DNA of 64,000 bases from Alphaproteobacteria bacterium (GTDB lineage Bacteria; Pseudomonadota; Alphaproteobacteria; Reyranellales; Reyranellaceae): contig JAFKFL010000008.1 in the NCBI GenBank assembly GCA_017308235.1, positions 124,001 to 188,000 of the forward strand, written 5' to 3'. Below are positions 17,069-27,265 of this stretch, piece by piece. How positions within the stretch are numbered: position 1 is the first letter of the stretch; each line of letters starts with the position of its first letter. Position numbers and translations under genes: made by a program. The notes beneath the pieces were generated by a model. The model saw only the letters and a list, made by a program, of their open reading frames with translations, did not search any database and was not told where the DNA came from.

Positions 17069-18499
17069 ATGGCACGGCAAAAGACAAGAATCCGGAAGGC
17101 AAAAGCAGACCCCAATGCGATGTGGGGCGGCCGCTATTCGCTGGGCCCAGCGGAGATCATGGAGAAAATCAATGCCTCCATCGATTTCGATCGCAGGCTC
17201 TATGCCCAGGATATCGCAGGCTCGATGGCGCATGCCGACATGCTGGTGGCGCAGGGCATCCTGACGGCCAAGGACGGGCAGGCCATCAAGCGTGGCCTGA
17301 AGCAGGTCCGCTCGGAGATCGAAAGCGGCAAGTTCCGATTCTCGACTAAGCTCGAGGACATCCATTTCAATGTCGAGGCGCGGCTCACCGCTCTGATCGG
17401 GTCCGCCGGCGGGCGGCTGCACACCGCGCGCTCGCGCAACGACCAGATCGCCCTCGATGTGCGCTTGTGGCTACGGGACACGGTCGACCGGCTGGAGGCG
17501 ATGCTGCGTGATCTGCAGAAGGCGCTGATCGATCGCGCGGAAGAATACGCTGCGACCATCATGCCGGGCTTCACGCACCTGCAGACAGCGCAGCCTATTA
17601 CCTTCGGCCATCATCTGCTGGCCTATGTCGAGATGGTGGGTCGTGACCGCAGCCGTCTGCGCGACTGCCGGGAGCGGATGAACGAGTCTCCGCTTGGCGC
17701 CGCGGCGCTGGCAGGTTCGCCCCATCCGATCGATCCGCGCAAGACGGCGAAGGCGCTGGGCTTCGACCGACCGATGGCCAATTCGCTCGATGCCGTGTCC
17801 GACCGCGACTACGTCGTGGAGTTCCTGGGCGCCGCTTCGCTTACCGCCGTGCATCTGTCGCGGCTCGCCGAGGAGATCGTGATCTGGTGCTCCGCGCCGT
17901 TCCGTTTCATCGCGTTGTCGGATGCCTTCACGACCGGCAGTTCGATCATGCCGCAGAAGCGCAATCCCGATGCCGCGGAGCTGGCGCGCGGCAAGGTCGG
18001 CCGCATCGTCGGCGCCTTCGTGGCGCTTTGCACCATCATGAAGGGCCTGCCGCTTACCTACGGCAAGGACATGCAGGAGGACAAGGAGCCGCTGTTCGAT
18101 GCCGCCGACGCGCTGGAGCTCTGTGTCGCGGCGATGACCGGCATGGTGCGCGATCTCAAGGCCAATCCCGAGCGCATGCGCGCCGTGGCGGCCGCCGACT
18201 ATTCGGTCGCCACTGACCTCGCCGACTGGCTGGTGCGCACGGTCGGCTTGCCGTTCCGCCAGGCCCATCACGTGACGGGTACGCTCGTGGGCAAGGCCGC
18301 GGCCAAGGGTGTGGATCTCGACAAGCTGTCGCTTGCAGAGATGCAAGCCGTCGAGCCGCGCATCACACGGGCCGTCTATCGTGTGCTGACGGTCGAGGCC
18401 TCGGTCGCCGCGCGTAAGAGCCTGGGCGGCACCGCGCCGGTCAATGTCGCGCGGGCTGTGGAAGAGGCGCGCCGCCGTTTCCTGGGGAGCGGCCGATGA
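17069..18499 (+). CDS. argH: Argininosuccinate lyase
   Basis: Last step of arginine synthesis, splitting argininosuccinate to arginine and fumarate in the cytoplasm. The 476-residue length is normal for the fumarase/aspartase superfamily. The N-terminal [10 protein letters not shown], the catalytic His region [16 protein letters not shown], and the mobile signature loop [12 protein letters not shown] (about residues 290-301) are intact. The ATG at 17069 gives a short basic extension ([16 protein letters not shown]) before the conserved part. The stop codon overlaps the lysA start (ATGA), implying coupled translation. Confidence 0.97.
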   Translation: MARQKTRIRKAKADPNAMWGGRYSLGPAEIMEKINASIDFDRRLYAQDIAGSMAHADMLVAQGILTAKDGQAIKRGLKQVRSEIESGKFRFSTKLEDIHFNVEARLTALIGSAGGRLHTARSRNDQIALDVRLWLRDTVDRLEAMLRDLQKALIDRAEEYAATIMPGFTHLQTAQPITFGHHLLAYVEMVGRDRSRLRDCRERMNESPLGAAALAGSPHPIDPRKTAKALGFDRPMANSLDAVSDRDYVVEFLGAASLTAVHLSRLAEEIVIWCSAPFRFIALSDAFTTGSSIMPQKRNPDAAELARGKVGRIVGAFVALCTIMKGLPLTYGKDMQEDKEPLFDAADALELCVAAMTGMVRDLKANPERMRAVAAADYSVATDLADWLVRTVGLPFRQAHHVTGTLVGKAAAKGVDLDKLSLAEMQAVEPRITRAVYRVLTVEASVAARKSLGGTAPVNVARAVEEARRRFLGSGR

Positions 18500-19761
18500 G
18501 CTTCTTTGCCTACAAGGACGGCGAGATGCACGCCGAGGGCGTTGCGCTCAAGACGATCGCACAGCAGGTGGGTACGCCCTTCTACTGCTATTCGGCCGCT
18601 GCGCTGCGGCAGACCTGGCAGGAGTTTGCCGACAGCATGAAGGGCCTCAACGCCAATCTCTGCTATGCGCTCAAGGCCAACAGCAATCTTGCCGTCATCA
18701 AGATCTTTGGCGACCTCGGCACTGGGATGGACATCGTGTCGGTGGGCGAGATGCGGCGCGCGCTTGCTGCAGGCGTTCCGGCGGCGCGCATCATCTATTC
18801 TGGCGTTGGCAAGAAAGCGAGCGAGCTTGCGGATGCGCTGCAAGTGGGCATTGGCCAGATAAATGTCGAGAGCTCGGCCGAACTCGAGACGCTGAATGCG
18901 GTCGCGGGCCAGCTCGGCGTCAGGGCCGACATCACCATCCGGGTCAATCCCGACATCGATGCCGGCACGCATGCAAAGATCACGACCGGACGCAAGGAGA
19001 ACAAGTTCGGCATCGATATCGATCTCGCGCGCGATGCCTTCGCGAAGGCGGGCGCATTGCCGAACCTGCGTGTGGTGGGCATCGCGATGCACATCGGCTC
19101 GCAACTCACGACGCTCGATCCCTATCGCGCCGCCATCGTGCGTGTGCGTGATCTGATCCCGCAGCTTCGCGCCGACGGCCATCGCATCGACCGCTTCGAC
19201 ATCGGGGGCGGCCTGGGGATCGTTTATGCCGACGAGCGGCCGCCTTCGATTGCCGACTTCATGCAGGTTGTCCGCAAGGAGACCGCGGGCCTGGAATGCG
19301 AACTGACCTTCGAGCCCGGGCGGCGGCTGGTCGGCGAAGCGGGTGTCCTGGTGAGCGAGGTCATTCTCGTGAAGCCGGGCGTCTCCAAGACCTTCGTGAT
19401 CGTCGATGCCGCGATGAACGATCTGATCCGGCCGACGTTATATGAGGCGTGGCACGACATCCTGCCGGTCCGCCAGCCGCGCCCCGATGCCGCCACGATC
19501 CGTTGCGATATTGTCGGACCAATCTGCGAATCGGGCGATTATCTGGCACAAAACCGTGATTTGCCGGCGCTTTCTGCCGGAGAGCTCATCATGGTACGCT
19601 CGGCAGGTGCGTATGGGGCGGTGATGGCGTCGAGCTACAACAGCCGGCCGCTGGTGCCCGAGGTCATGGTCGATGGCACGCGATTTGCGGTCACCCGACC
19701 AAGGCCGACGATCGAGGAGATGATCTCCGCCGAGCGGTTCCCGCCCTGGATGGAGAGCTAG
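18496..19761 (+). CDS. lysA: Diaminopimelate decarboxylase
   Basis: PLP-dependent decarboxylation of meso-diaminopimelate to lysine, ending lysine biosynthesis. The protein (421 residues) has the PLP-binding Lys at K60 in CYALKANSN, the HIGSQ motif in [15 protein letters not shown], the glycine-rich [10 protein letters not shown] phosphate loop and the active-site Cys in [12 protein letters not shown]. The start overlaps argH by 4 bases. In many alphaproteobacteria a small lipoprotein gene (lptM) sits between argH and lysA; here there is no room for it. Confidence 0.97.
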   Translation: MSFFAYKDGEMHAEGVALKTIAQQVGTPFYCYSAAALRQTWQEFADSMKGLNANLCYALKANSNLAVIKIFGDLGTGMDIVSVGEMRRALAAGVPAARIIYSGVGKKASELADALQVGIGQINVESSAELETLNAVAGQLGVRADITIRVNPDIDAGTHAKITTGRKENKFGIDIDLARDAFAKAGALPNLRVVGIAMHIGSQLTTLDPYRAAIVRVRDLIPQLRADGHRIDRFDIGGGLGIVYADERPPSIADFMQVVRKETAGLECELTFEPGRRLVGEAGVLVSEVILVKPGVSKTFVIVDAAMNDLIRPTLYEAWHDILPVRQPRPDAATIRCDIVGPICESGDYLAQNRDLPALSAGELIMVRSAGAYGAVMASSYNSRPLVPEVMVDGTRFAVTRPRPTIEEMISAERFPPWMES

Positions 19762-19774
19762 CCGAAAGGAAGCG

Positions 19775-22339
19775 ATGGACGCGAGCCAGACCACCCCGTT
19801 CGAAGCGCCGGGCCTCCGCCGCAAGATCGGTTTGGCATGGGCGGCGTTGGCCTGGGAAGGGCTATGGCCGCGGCTGATGCCGTTCGCTGCATTCGCCGCG
19901 CTGTTCGTTGCCGCGGCGCATTTCGACCTGTTCGCTGGCGTCGATCCCTGGATCCATACCGGAATCCTCGCCGTCCTTGCCGCAGCCGTGCTGGGTATCG
20001 GTTGGTGGCAGTTCCGGCATTTCCGTTGGCCTGGGCGCGACGCGGCGATCCGCCGGCTGGAGCTCGATAGCGGCGTGCCGCATCGGCCGCTGGTGGCGGT
20101 GCAGGATCAACTGGCGGCAGGCGGAAGCGATCCGATGGCCTCAGCGCTCTGGCAGGCCCACCGCCGTCGTGAGGCCGAGCGTTTGGCGGGCCTGCGCAAC
20201 AAGCCGGCCCATCCAGGGGTGGCGCGCATCGATCTCTGGGCGCTGCGTCTCGTGCCGGTGCTGGCCCTGATCGTCGCGCTGGTGTTCGCCGGCGGCTGGC
20301 GCAATGACCGCATGATGGCGGCGTTCACGCCGGCCTTTCCGCCGCCGCCGCCGGTTGTCGCCAATCTCTGGATCGCGCCGCCGCAATATACCGGACTGCC
20401 GCCGATCTATCTCGACATGGCCGAGCACGACAAGGTGCTGCGCGTCCCGGTCGGCAGCAAGCTCGCGGGTTTCGTCGACGACGTGCGCGGCCGCCATCCG
20501 CCCAAGCTGGTGGTCGGCGACAAGGTGACCGAGTTCAACACCGTCGGCCAGGGCAAGTACCAGGTCGAGCAGACGATCCTGGACGGTAAGGACATTGTGC
20601 TCGAGGCGCGCGGCGACGAGCAGGCGCGCTGGAAGCTGCATGTCATCCCCGATATTGCCCCCACCATCGAGTTCAGCCGTCCGATCGGCGTCGACAAATG
20701 GTCGACCAAGATCGAGTACATCGCGGGCGACGACTTTGGCATCAAGGGCGTGCAACTGCAGATCCGCCTCGACGGCAGCGTGTTGGGCGACGACATGCTG
20801 ACCGACAACGACGAGCCCGAGGTGATGCGCGTCGACCTGCCGGTCGGCGGCAACCCGAAGAAGATCAGCGATACCTTCGTGCGCGACCTGACGAGCAGTC
20901 CGTGGGCAGGCCTGAAGGTCCGCGTCATGCTGTTCGCCACCGACGCGCTGGGCCAAAAGGGACGCAGCACGGTCGAGAGCTTCCTGTTGCCCGAGCGCGT
21001 GTTCAACGATCCGACGGCGCGCGCGTTGATCGTCCTGCGCAAGCAGCTGACGCGCGATCCGCGGGCGCTTCGCCTCGACGTGGCCGACGGGATGCGCATG
21101 ATCCAGAGCCATCCCGAAAGCTACCGGCAGGATCCGATCGTGCAACTCGGCCTGAAGCTCGGCGCTTCACGGCTCGAGGACAGCGGCGACAAGCCGGTGA
21201 TCGCCGACACGCAGAAGCTCCTGTGGGACCTGGCGCTCCGGCTGGAGGAAGGCTCCATGTCAGACGCCCAGCGCCAGCTCGAGCAGGCGCGCCAGAACTT
21301 GCGCGACGCGATTCAGCGCAATGCCGGCGACGAGGAGATCGAGCGCCTGATCCAGCAGCTCTACGACTCGATGGCGCGCTGGCAGAAGGAGCTCGCCGAC
21401 AAGATGCAGGATCCGGAGGAGCGCCGGAAGCTGATGGAGCAGGCCGAGAAGGCCGACCCCAACAACACCATCACCGGCGACGACCTGCAGCGCATGCTCG
21501 ACAAGATTCGCGAGATGGCGAAGAACGGCCAGCGCGAGGAAGCCAAGCGCCTGCTCGAAGAGCTGCGCAAGATGATGCAGAACGCCACGCCCATGCTCGC
21601 CAATCCCAACCAGCAGCAGCGCCGGCCGGGACAGCAGCAGGGCCAGCAGGGGCAGGGCAACCAGCAGGGCCGCGAGATGATGAACCAGCTCGACCGGCTG
21701 TCGCGGCGCCAGAACCAGCTTTTGGGCGAATCAGAGCGCGAAGGTCGCCAGCAGCAGGGACAGCGCGGCCAGCAGGGACAACAGGGCCAGCGCGGCCAAC
21801 AAGGTCAGCAGGGACAAGATCAGGGCCAAGGTCAAGGGCAGGGCCAGTGGGGCGACCAGCAAGGCCGCGACCAACAGGGCCTGCGCAACCAGCTGGGCGA
21901 TTATATGCGCCGGCTCGACGAGAACGGCGTGCCGATGCCCGACTCGCTGGGGCAGGCCGAACGGTCGATGCGCGAGGCCGAGGAGGCGCTGCGGCGCGGC
22001 GATCCGCGTGATGCGGCCCGCTCCCAGCGCAAGGCGTTGGACAAGCTGCAGCAGGGGATGGGTGACCTCGCCGAGCAGCTTCGCCAGCGTGGACCCGGCA
22101 ATGGCCAGGATCGCGCCGAGATCGAGGAGCGCGACAAGCGGAGCGAAGATCGCGATCCGCTAGGACGTTCCGACGGCAACTACGGCGACTCCGTCGACAA
22201 CGGCCAGGACAAGGTTCCACTGGAGCTGGATCGCCAGAAGAGCCGCGAGATCCTCGATGAACTGCGGCGCCGCGCCGGCGAGATGGGCCGCCCCAAGGAA
22301 GAGCTCGACTATATCGACCGGCTGATGAAGACGTACTGA
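19775..22339 (+). CDS. TIGR02302/DUF4175 family membrane protein
   Basis: An 854-residue envelope protein of unknown function found in alphaproteobacteria, often next to lysA. The N-terminal part has two hydrophobic segments (about residues 28-77), a further helix near residue 160, and then a periplasmic beta-rich region containing the Pro-rich PAFPPPPPVVANLWIAPPQYTGLP. The C-terminal third is charged and helical and contains a Gln/Gly low-complexity tract (about residues 610-710, bases 21600-21900) built from GQQGQ-like units. The ending is KSREILDELRRRAGEMGRP-like, as in the family. It starts 13 bases after lysA. Confidence 0.93.
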   Translation: MDASQTTPFEAPGLRRKIGLAWAALAWEGLWPRLMPFAAFAALFVAAAHFDLFAGVDPWIHTGILAVLAAAVLGIGWWQFRHFRWPGRDAAIRRLELDSGVPHRPLVAVQDQLAAGGSDPMASALWQAHRRREAERLAGLRNKPAHPGVARIDLWALRLVPVLALIVALVFAGGWRNDRMMAAFTPAFPPPPPVVANLWIAPPQYTGLPPIYLDMAEHDKVLRVPVGSKLAGFVDDVRGRHPPKLVVGDKVTEFNTVGQGKYQVEQTILDGKDIVLEARGDEQARWKLHVIPDIAPTIEFSRPIGVDKWSTKIEYIAGDDFGIKGVQLQIRLDGSVLGDDMLTDNDEPEVMRVDLPVGGNPKKISDTFVRDLTSSPWAGLKVRVMLFATDALGQKGRSTVESFLLPERVFNDPTARALIVLRKQLTRDPRALRLDVADGMRMIQSHPESYRQDPIVQLGLKLGASRLEDSGDKPVIADTQKLLWDLALRLEEGSMSDAQRQLEQARQNLRDAIQRNAGDEEIERLIQQLYDSMARWQKELADKMQDPEERRKLMEQAEKADPNNTITGDDLQRMLDKIREMAKNGQREEAKRLLEELRKMMQNATPMLANPNQQQRRPGQQQGQQGQGNQQGREMMNQLDRLSRRQNQLLGESEREGRQQQGQRGQQGQQGQRGQQGQQGQDQGQGQGQGQWGDQQGRDQQGLRNQLGDYMRRLDENGVPMPDSLGQAERSMREAEEALRRGDPRDAARSQRKALDKLQQGMGDLAEQLRQRGPGNGQDRAEIEERDKRSEDRDPLGRSDGNYGDSVDNGQDKVPLELDRQKSREILDELRRRAGEMGRPKEELDYIDRLMKTY

Positions 22340-22412
22340 GTTGATCTGTCCGGCAACACGTTCTTGACGCGAGGCGTTCTCTTCTTGTGGCTCAACTGCA
22401 AGGAGAGAAGCG

Positions 22413-22718
22413 ATGAGAGTGACGACATTGGCAACGATGGCGCTGCTTATCTCCACGTCCGTAGCCTTCGCTCAGGCAGGCGGTGGTGGTGTGGGCCCGA
22501 GCGGCACTGGCTCGAGCGGCGCAGGGGGTGCTGCAGGTGCAGGCACGACAGGTTCCGGCTCGGCGGGCGCGCCCAGCACCACACAGATCCCGTCGATGCC
22601 GGGCGGTGCCACCAGCCCGCCGTCCACGCTCCCGCCTCTGAACAATACGAAGCCGAACGAGCAGATGCAGATTGGCCCCGGTGGCTCGACCACCGGGACT
22701 GGCGGCGCCAAGCAATAA
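22413..22718 (+). CDS. Small exported Gly/Ser/Thr/Pro-rich protein
   Basis: A 101-residue protein with a clear Sec signal peptide (MRVTTLATMALLISTSVAFA, cleavage after AFA or AQA). The mature part is low complexity: Gly/Ser/Ala-rich, then Pro/Thr-rich, with no Cys and no recognisable domain. AAGGAGAGAAG directly upstream of the ATG is a strong ribosome site, and the signal peptide argues that this is a real gene. Proteins of this composition are common as unstructured periplasmic or surface proteins. The function is unknown. Confidence 0.75.
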   Translation: MRVTTLATMALLISTSVAFAQAGGGGVGPSGTGSSGAGGAAGAGTTGSGSAGAPSTTQIPSMPGGATSPPSTLPPLNNTKPNEQMQIGPGGSTTGTGGAKQ

Positions 22719-22722
22719 GCCG

Positions 22723-23262
22723 CTACGAGGTCTTCTCTACGACGCCGATATAGGGGAGGCCGCGGAAGCGGTGGGCCCAGTCGAGTCCGTAGCCGACCAG
22801 GAACTCGTCGCCAGCTACGAAGCCGATGAAGTCGGCCGTAAGGTCGGCGCGACGCTTGGCGGGCTTGTCGAGCAGTGTGCAGACCCAGACGCGGTGGGCG
22901 CCCCGTTCCTTCAGCAGGTTCTTGGCGAAGCTCAGCGTCAGGCCTGATTCCAGGATATCGTCGACCAGCAGCACGTCGCGGCCACGCACGTCGTCGACGA
23001 TGTCACGCACGACCCGCACGCGGCCGCTCGTCTCGGTGCCGGTGCCGTAACTCGACAAGGTAAGGAAATCCATCGACCAATCAGCGCCGGCATGACTGAG
23101 CGCACGGATCAGATCGGCGGCAAAGACGAAGCTGCCCTTCAGCACCGAGACCACAAGCGTGTCGGGCGGCAACTTGCCGGCGAGCTCGACCGCCATGGTC
23201 TCGACGCGGGCGGCGATCTCGGCGGCGGAGAAGCGGATGTTGACGGTCGGACGATCGGCCAT
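22723..23262 (-). CDS. hpt: Hypoxanthine phosphoribosyltransferase
   Basis: Purine salvage: hypoxanthine or guanine plus PRPP gives IMP or GMP. The protein is 179 residues when started at the ATG at 23262, which has GAGGAG 6 bases upstream; an upstream in-frame GTG at 23286 touches the preceding stop codon and is less likely. The PRPP-binding motif DVLLVDDILESGLTL (about residues 96-110) and the N-terminal VVSVLKGSFVFAADLIRAL are diagnostic. The C-terminal ADFIGFVAGDEFLVGYGLDW is the usual purine-contact and hood region. Confidence 0.95.
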   Translation of the reverse strand: MADRPTVNIRFSAAEIAARVETMAVELAGKLPPDTLVVSVLKGSFVFAADLIRALSHAGADWSMDFLTLSSYGTGTETSGRVRVVRDIVDDVRGRDVLLVDDILESGLTLSFAKNLLKERGAHRVWVCTLLDKPAKRRADLTADFIGFVAGDEFLVGYGLDWAHRFRGLPYIGVVEKTS

Positions 23263-23285
23263 GCCGCACTCCTCGGCGGCCAACA

Positions 23286-24053
23286 CTATTCGACCGACGG
23301 TACGATATCGGTCGCACCCGCCGGCGAATTGTCGAGTGTCTGGCTGAAGCTCAGCCGCTCGCCGGCTGCGATTGACCCCAATGCCAGGGGATAGGCGCGA
23401 GTCGCCAGGACATCGTCGCCCTTCTTGAAGGTCACGACGAGCCGGCGGGCGGTCCCTGCGCTGCCACCGGTGTTGACGATCTCTCCGCGCACGACATAGC
23501 GGCCGTCGATCAATTCGATCTTACTCAGCGCAAGGTCGACTTCGAGTTGTGCAGGTTGAGGCGTGGGCTCGGACTTGTTTGGCGAAGCGGTCGCTTCAGC
23601 TGAAGTCGTCGGTGACGCCGTTGCCGTCTCCGCGGATCCTGATCTCGGAGCCCGGGTCGACGGAGACGGAAGGCGCGGCATCGCGTTCGATCCGAGCGCC
23701 CGCAGTTCACTGGGAAGATAGGCCGCGATCCGATCAGCATAGCCCAACAGGGTATCTCGATGGAGGTATGCCGCGGCGCCAGCGGCAGCAACCAGAAGCA
23801 GTATGAATGCTGCGATCGCGAGACGCCGGCCCCAACCAGGCGCCGGGGGAGTCGGAACGGGGACGGGCAATGCGCCCGCGCTGGTGGTCTGCTGCGGAGG
23901 GCGGATCACCATGTCGGGCGTCGGCAGAGGACCCTCGACATGCTGGAACCACCGGTGACTGCATCGGGCACACTGGACGGTCCGGCCGGTCAGTCCGATC
24001 GCCAGGGGGTCGACGGCGTACCGCGCTCTACAGTTGGAACAAGTGACGATCAT
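23286..24053 (-). CDS. Zinc-ribbon (MJ0042/DUF3426-like) membrane protein
   Basis: A 255-residue protein with an N-terminal MJ0042-type zinc finger (C5-x2-C8 and C28-x2-C31 in MIVTCSNCRARY and VQCARCSHRW). A Pro-rich linker, one transmembrane helix (about residues 78-100, LAIAAFILLLVAAAGAAAYL) and a periplasmic DUF3426-like beta domain follow, the last ending LSFSQTLDNSPAGATDIVPSVE. This layout (cytoplasmic zinc ribbon, one helix, FxLxF-like domain) is common in alphaproteobacteria. Its role is unknown; a regulatory or envelope function has been presumed. It ends 23 bases before the hpt start and is probably in one operon with it. Confidence 0.85.
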   Translation of the reverse strand: MIVTCSNCRARYAVDPLAIGLTGRTVQCARCSHRWFQHVEGPLPTPDMVIRPPQQTTSAGALPVPVPTPPAPGWGRRLAIAAFILLLVAAAGAAAYLHRDTLLGYADRIAAYLPSELRALGSNAMPRLPSPSTRAPRSGSAETATASPTTSAEATASPNKSEPTPQPAQLEVDLALSKIELIDGRYVVRGEIVNTGGSAGTARRLVVTFKKGDDVLATRAYPLALGSIAAGERLSFSQTLDNSPAGATDIVPSVE

Positions 24054-24130
24054 GAAAGGAGAGCGGCTTCCCGCACCAGAAGATGTGCTTGCGGGCCGAC
24101 ACTATGCCACTAAAAGTGCCCTTACAAGCT

Positions 24131-24880
24131 ATGTCCGGCCTTGCTCTCTGGTTTCGCTCTCTCTGCTTCAACCTCGGCTGGTACGCGGGCAGCGTGGTGA
24201 TCGCTTTGGCGGGCGCGCCAATTCTGCTCCTGCCGCGACGGGCCGTCGTTGCCTGGGCGAGGGTGTGGATCACCTTCATCCTTTGGTGGCTGCGCGTCAC
24301 CTGCCGCTTGACCCACCGGATCGTCGGGGTCGAGAACCTGCCAAAGGGCCCCGCGATCATCGCCTGCAAGCATCAGTCGTCGTGGGAGACGATGGCCTTC
24401 ACCCTGCTGTTCGACGATATTGCAATCATACTGAAGCGGGAGTTGCTGTTCATTCCGATCGTCGGCTGGGCCATGGCGCGGGCCGGCAATATCGCTGTTT
24501 CACGGGGAGACGGCGCGAATGCGCTGCGCGGGCTGGTCCGACAGGCCAAAGCGGCGGCCGCCGAAGGTCGTTCGATCGTGATTTTTCCCGAGGGCACGCG
24601 CGTGGCCCCGGGTGACCAAAAGCCTTACCAGGTCGGCATTGCCGCCCTTTATCGCCAGCTCGATCTGCCAGTGGTGCCCATGGCCCTGAATTCCGGCGTG
24701 TTCTGGGGCCGGCGTCAGTTCATCAAATGGCCAGGGACGATCACTTTGGAGGTACTTCCTTCCATTGCGCCTGGCCTTGGCAGAGAAGTTTTCATGACGA
24801 CGTTGCGGGAGCGCATTGAGACCGCGACGGCGCGCCTGGTGGATAACGCCGAGCGGACGGGAACGAAAAAAGAACGTTGA
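24131..24880 (+). CDS. 1-acyl-sn-glycerol-3-phosphate acyltransferase (PlsC-like)
   Basis: Membrane acyltransferase that makes phosphatidic acid from lysophosphatidic acid. The N-terminus is hydrophobic. Motif I is [12 protein letters not shown], an H-x4-E variant of the usual H-x4-D, at about residues 79-90; motif III is [13 protein letters not shown] near residue 155, and [12 protein letters not shown] corresponds to motif IV. Three in-frame ATGs (24083, 24104, 24131) have no convincing ribosome site. I chose 24131 because homologous proteins begin close to this hydrophobic segment and because it leaves room for divergent promoters; the true start may be 27 or 48 bases upstream. Confidence 0.9.
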   Translation: MSGLALWFRSLCFNLGWYAGSVVIALAGAPILLLPRRAVVAWARVWITFILWWLRVTCRLTHRIVGVENLPKGPAIIACKHQSSWETMAFTLLFDDIAIILKRELLFIPIVGWAMARAGNIAVSRGDGANALRGLVRQAKAAAAEGRSIVIFPEGTRVAPGDQKPYQVGIAALYRQLDLPVVPMALNSGVFWGRRQFIKWPGTITLEVLPSIAPGLGREVFMTTLRERIETATARLVDNAERTGTKKER

Positions 24881-24911
24881 TATCGCTCATCCCGGCGCTT
24901 ACGTTTCGTTG

Positions 24912-27227
24912 ATGGATTGGGCGCCTGTTTCCCAGCGTATCTGGGATATGAAATATCGATTTCACGATCCGTCTGGAGCGGCCGATGCCGATCTGGAAGC
25001 GACTTGGCGGCGTGTGGCGCAGGCTTTGGCCGCGGCCGAGCGCGCCCCCGATCTCTGGGCCGGCCGTTTCGAGGAGGCGCTGTCGGGCTTCAAGTTCCTG
25101 CCGGCGGGACGGGTGATCGCGGGAGCCGGGACCGGCCGCACGGTGACGCTCTTCAACTGCTTCGTCATGGGCACGATCCCTGACGACATGTCCGGCATCT
25201 TCGAGAACGTCCGCGAGGCCGCGCTCACCATGCAGCAGGGCGGCGGTATCGGCCACGACTTCTCGACGCTCCGGCCGCTGGGCGCGCCGGTGAAGGGCGT
25301 CGGCGCGGATGCTTCGGGCCCGCTCTCCTTCATGGATGTGTGGGACGCGATGTGCCGCACCATCATGAGCGCGGGCTCGCGTCGCGGCGCCATGATGGCG
25401 ACGCTGCGCTGCGACCATCCCGACATCGAGGCCTTCGTCGATGCCAAGCGCGATCCGGCGCGGCTGCGCATGTTCAATGTCTCGGTGCTGGTCACCGATC
25501 CCTTCATGCAGGCCGTCAAGGACGACGGCGACTGGGAGCTCGTCTTTGGCGGCAAGGTCTACGAGACCGTGAAGGCTCGCGCGCTCTGGGAGCGCATCAT
25601 GCGCGCGACCTACGACTGCGCCGAGCCAGGCGTGATCTTCATCGATCGAGTCAATCGCCGGAACAACCTGCACTATTGCGAGACCATCCAGGCGACCAAT
25701 CCGTGCGGCGAGCAGCCGCTGCCACCTTACGGCGCTTGCCTGCTGGGCTCGATCAACCTCGCCGCATTGGTGAAGGATCCGTTCACGCCAGGTGCCCGAC
25801 TCGACCACGAGGCGCTGGAACGCCTGGTACCGGTTGCCGTGCGCATGCTGGACAATGTGATCGATGTCTCGCGCTTTCCATTGCCGCAACAGGAGAAGGA
25901 AGCCAAGGCCAAGCGGCGCATCGGGCTCGGCGTCACCGGGCTTGCCGACGCGCTGATCTACTGTGGCGTGCGCTACGGCTCGAAGCGGGCGATCGAGCTC
26001 ACCCGCGAATGGCTGGCGGCCGTGCAGCGGCTCTCCTATCTCGCCTCGGCTGACCTTGCGGCGGAGAAAGGCAGCTTTCCGCTGTTCGACCGCGCACGCT
26101 ATCTCGCCGGCGAGACGATCAAGGCCTTGCCGGAGGATGTGCGCTCGGCGATCGGGCGCTACGGCATCCGCAATGCGCTTTTGAACTCGATCGCCCCCAC
26201 CGGCACGATCTCGCTGCTCGCGGACAATGTCTCCTCCGGCATCGAGCCGGTGTTCGCCTTCCGCCATGTCCGCCACGTGCTGCAGCCGGATGGATCGCGG
26301 CGTGAGGAAAGCGTCGAGGATCTTGCCTGGCGCCGCTGGCACGCGCTGAAGGGCACGGCCGAACCGCCAGCCGATGTCTTCGTCGATGCGCAGACGCTGA
26401 CGCCCGAAGATCACCTGGCGATGCAGGCAGCGGCACAGGATTTTGTCGACAGCTCGATCTCCAAGACCATCAACCTGCCGCGCGACATCTCCTTCGAGGC
26501 GTTCAAGCACGTCTACGAGGAAGCCTATGCCCAGGGCTGCAAGGGCTGCACCACCTATCGGCCCAACGACGTCACGGGCGCCGTGCTCGAAGTGAAGCCT
26601 GCCACCGATGCGGTCCGCGCCGTGGCGGTACCGGCGGTGGTCGGCCCGCGCGACGGCGAGGTGGTCTATATCGCCCAGCCGCTTGCCCGGCCGGAGGACC
26701 TGCCGGGCAAGACCTACAAGATCAAATGGCCGGGCAGCGACCACGCGATCTACATCACCATCAACGACGTGATGCAGGACGGCCGCCGCCGGCCGTTCGA
26801 GATCTTCATCAACTCCAAGAACATGGAGCATTACGCCTGGACGGTGGCGTTGACCCGCATGATCTCGGCCGTGTTCCGCCGCGGCGGCGATGTCTCGTTC
26901 GTGGTCGAGGAGCTGAAGGCCGTGTTCGACCCGCGCGGCGGCCAGTGGATGGAGGGCCGCTATGTGCCGTCCCTGCTGGCGGCGATCGGCGGGGTGATCG
27001 AGCGCCACCTGATCGATATCGGCTTCCTGAGTGCCGCTGATTCGCCGCGTCTTGCCGAAGCCGCCGAGCAGCGGCTGGCGCTGGCCGCGGGCGGGCATGA
27101 GCCGGGTGACGGCATGGCCGGTGCATCTTCCAGGCTTGGGCAATGCCCCAACTGCGGAGCGGCTGCACTGACCCATCAGGAAGGCTGTGACATCTGCCTC
27201 AATTGCGGTTATTCGCGCTGCGGCTAA
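24912..27227 (+). CDS. Adenosylcobalamin-dependent (class II) ribonucleoside-diphosphate reductase, short form
   Basis: A 771-residue catalytic subunit that reduces ribonucleotides with a radical made from adenosylcobalamin. The start [17 protein letters not shown] is chosen over an upstream frame extension that overlaps plsC. Redox Cys C83 is in [12 protein letters not shown], the radical-Cys loop [19 protein letters not shown] is at about residues 263-281, and the substrate loop [21 protein letters not shown] is near residue 425. The C-terminus (about residues 745-771) is a zinc-ribbon-like CPNCG...CDICLNCG with a further terminal Cys for re-reduction. All expected residues are present, so it looks functional. 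A second, much larger class II enzyme is encoded at 56733-60425. Confidence 0.93.
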   Translation: MDWAPVSQRIWDMKYRFHDPSGAADADLEATWRRVAQALAAAERAPDLWAGRFEEALSGFKFLPAGRVIAGAGTGRTVTLFNCFVMGTIPDDMSGIFENVREAALTMQQGGGIGHDFSTLRPLGAPVKGVGADASGPLSFMDVWDAMCRTIMSAGSRRGAMMATLRCDHPDIEAFVDAKRDPARLRMFNVSVLVTDPFMQAVKDDGDWELVFGGKVYETVKARALWERIMRATYDCAEPGVIFIDRVNRRNNLHYCETIQATNPCGEQPLPPYGACLLGSINLAALVKDPFTPGARLDHEALERLVPVAVRMLDNVIDVSRFPLPQQEKEAKAKRRIGLGVTGLADALIYCGVRYGSKRAIELTREWLAAVQRLSYLASADLAAEKGSFPLFDRARYLAGETIKALPEDVRSAIGRYGIRNALLNSIAPTGTISLLADNVSSGIEPVFAFRHVRHVLQPDGSRREESVEDLAWRRWHALKGTAEPPADVFVDAQTLTPEDHLAMQAAAQDFVDSSISKTINLPRDISFEAFKHVYEEAYAQGCKGCTTYRPNDVTGAVLEVKPATDAVRAVAVPAVVGPRDGEVVYIAQPLARPEDLPGKTYKIKWPGSDHAIYITINDVMQDGRRRPFEIFINSKNMEHYAWTVALTRMISAVFRRGGDVSFVVEELKAVFDPRGGQWMEGRYVPSLLAAIGGVIERHLIDIGFLSAADSPRLAEAAEQRLALAAGGHEPGDGMAGASSRLGQCPNCGAAALTHQEGCDICLNCGYSRCG

Positions 27228-27265
27228 CGTTCGGGCGGATACCCGGCAAGGAAAAGGTGAGGCGG

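Noticed and set aside
21600..21900. Possible tandem repeat or CRISPR-like array.
   Set aside because: The repetition is short Gln/Gly codon repeats inside the TIGR02302 protein with no constant spacer length.
23262..23286. Longer hpt start at GTG 23286.
   Set aside because: It would touch the upstream stop codon; the ATG at 23262 has a GAGGAG at a good distance and begins the conserved family sequence.
24792..27176. A 794-codon open frame opposite the short ribonucleotide reductase.
   Set aside because: Antisense artefact of high GC content; the plus-strand gene has intact active-site motifs.
24912..27227. The shorter ribonucleotide reductase as a pseudogene of nrdJ.
   Set aside because: The frame is uninterrupted, the redox and radical cysteines and substrate loop are present, and the sequence is distinct from nrdJ rather than a truncated copy.
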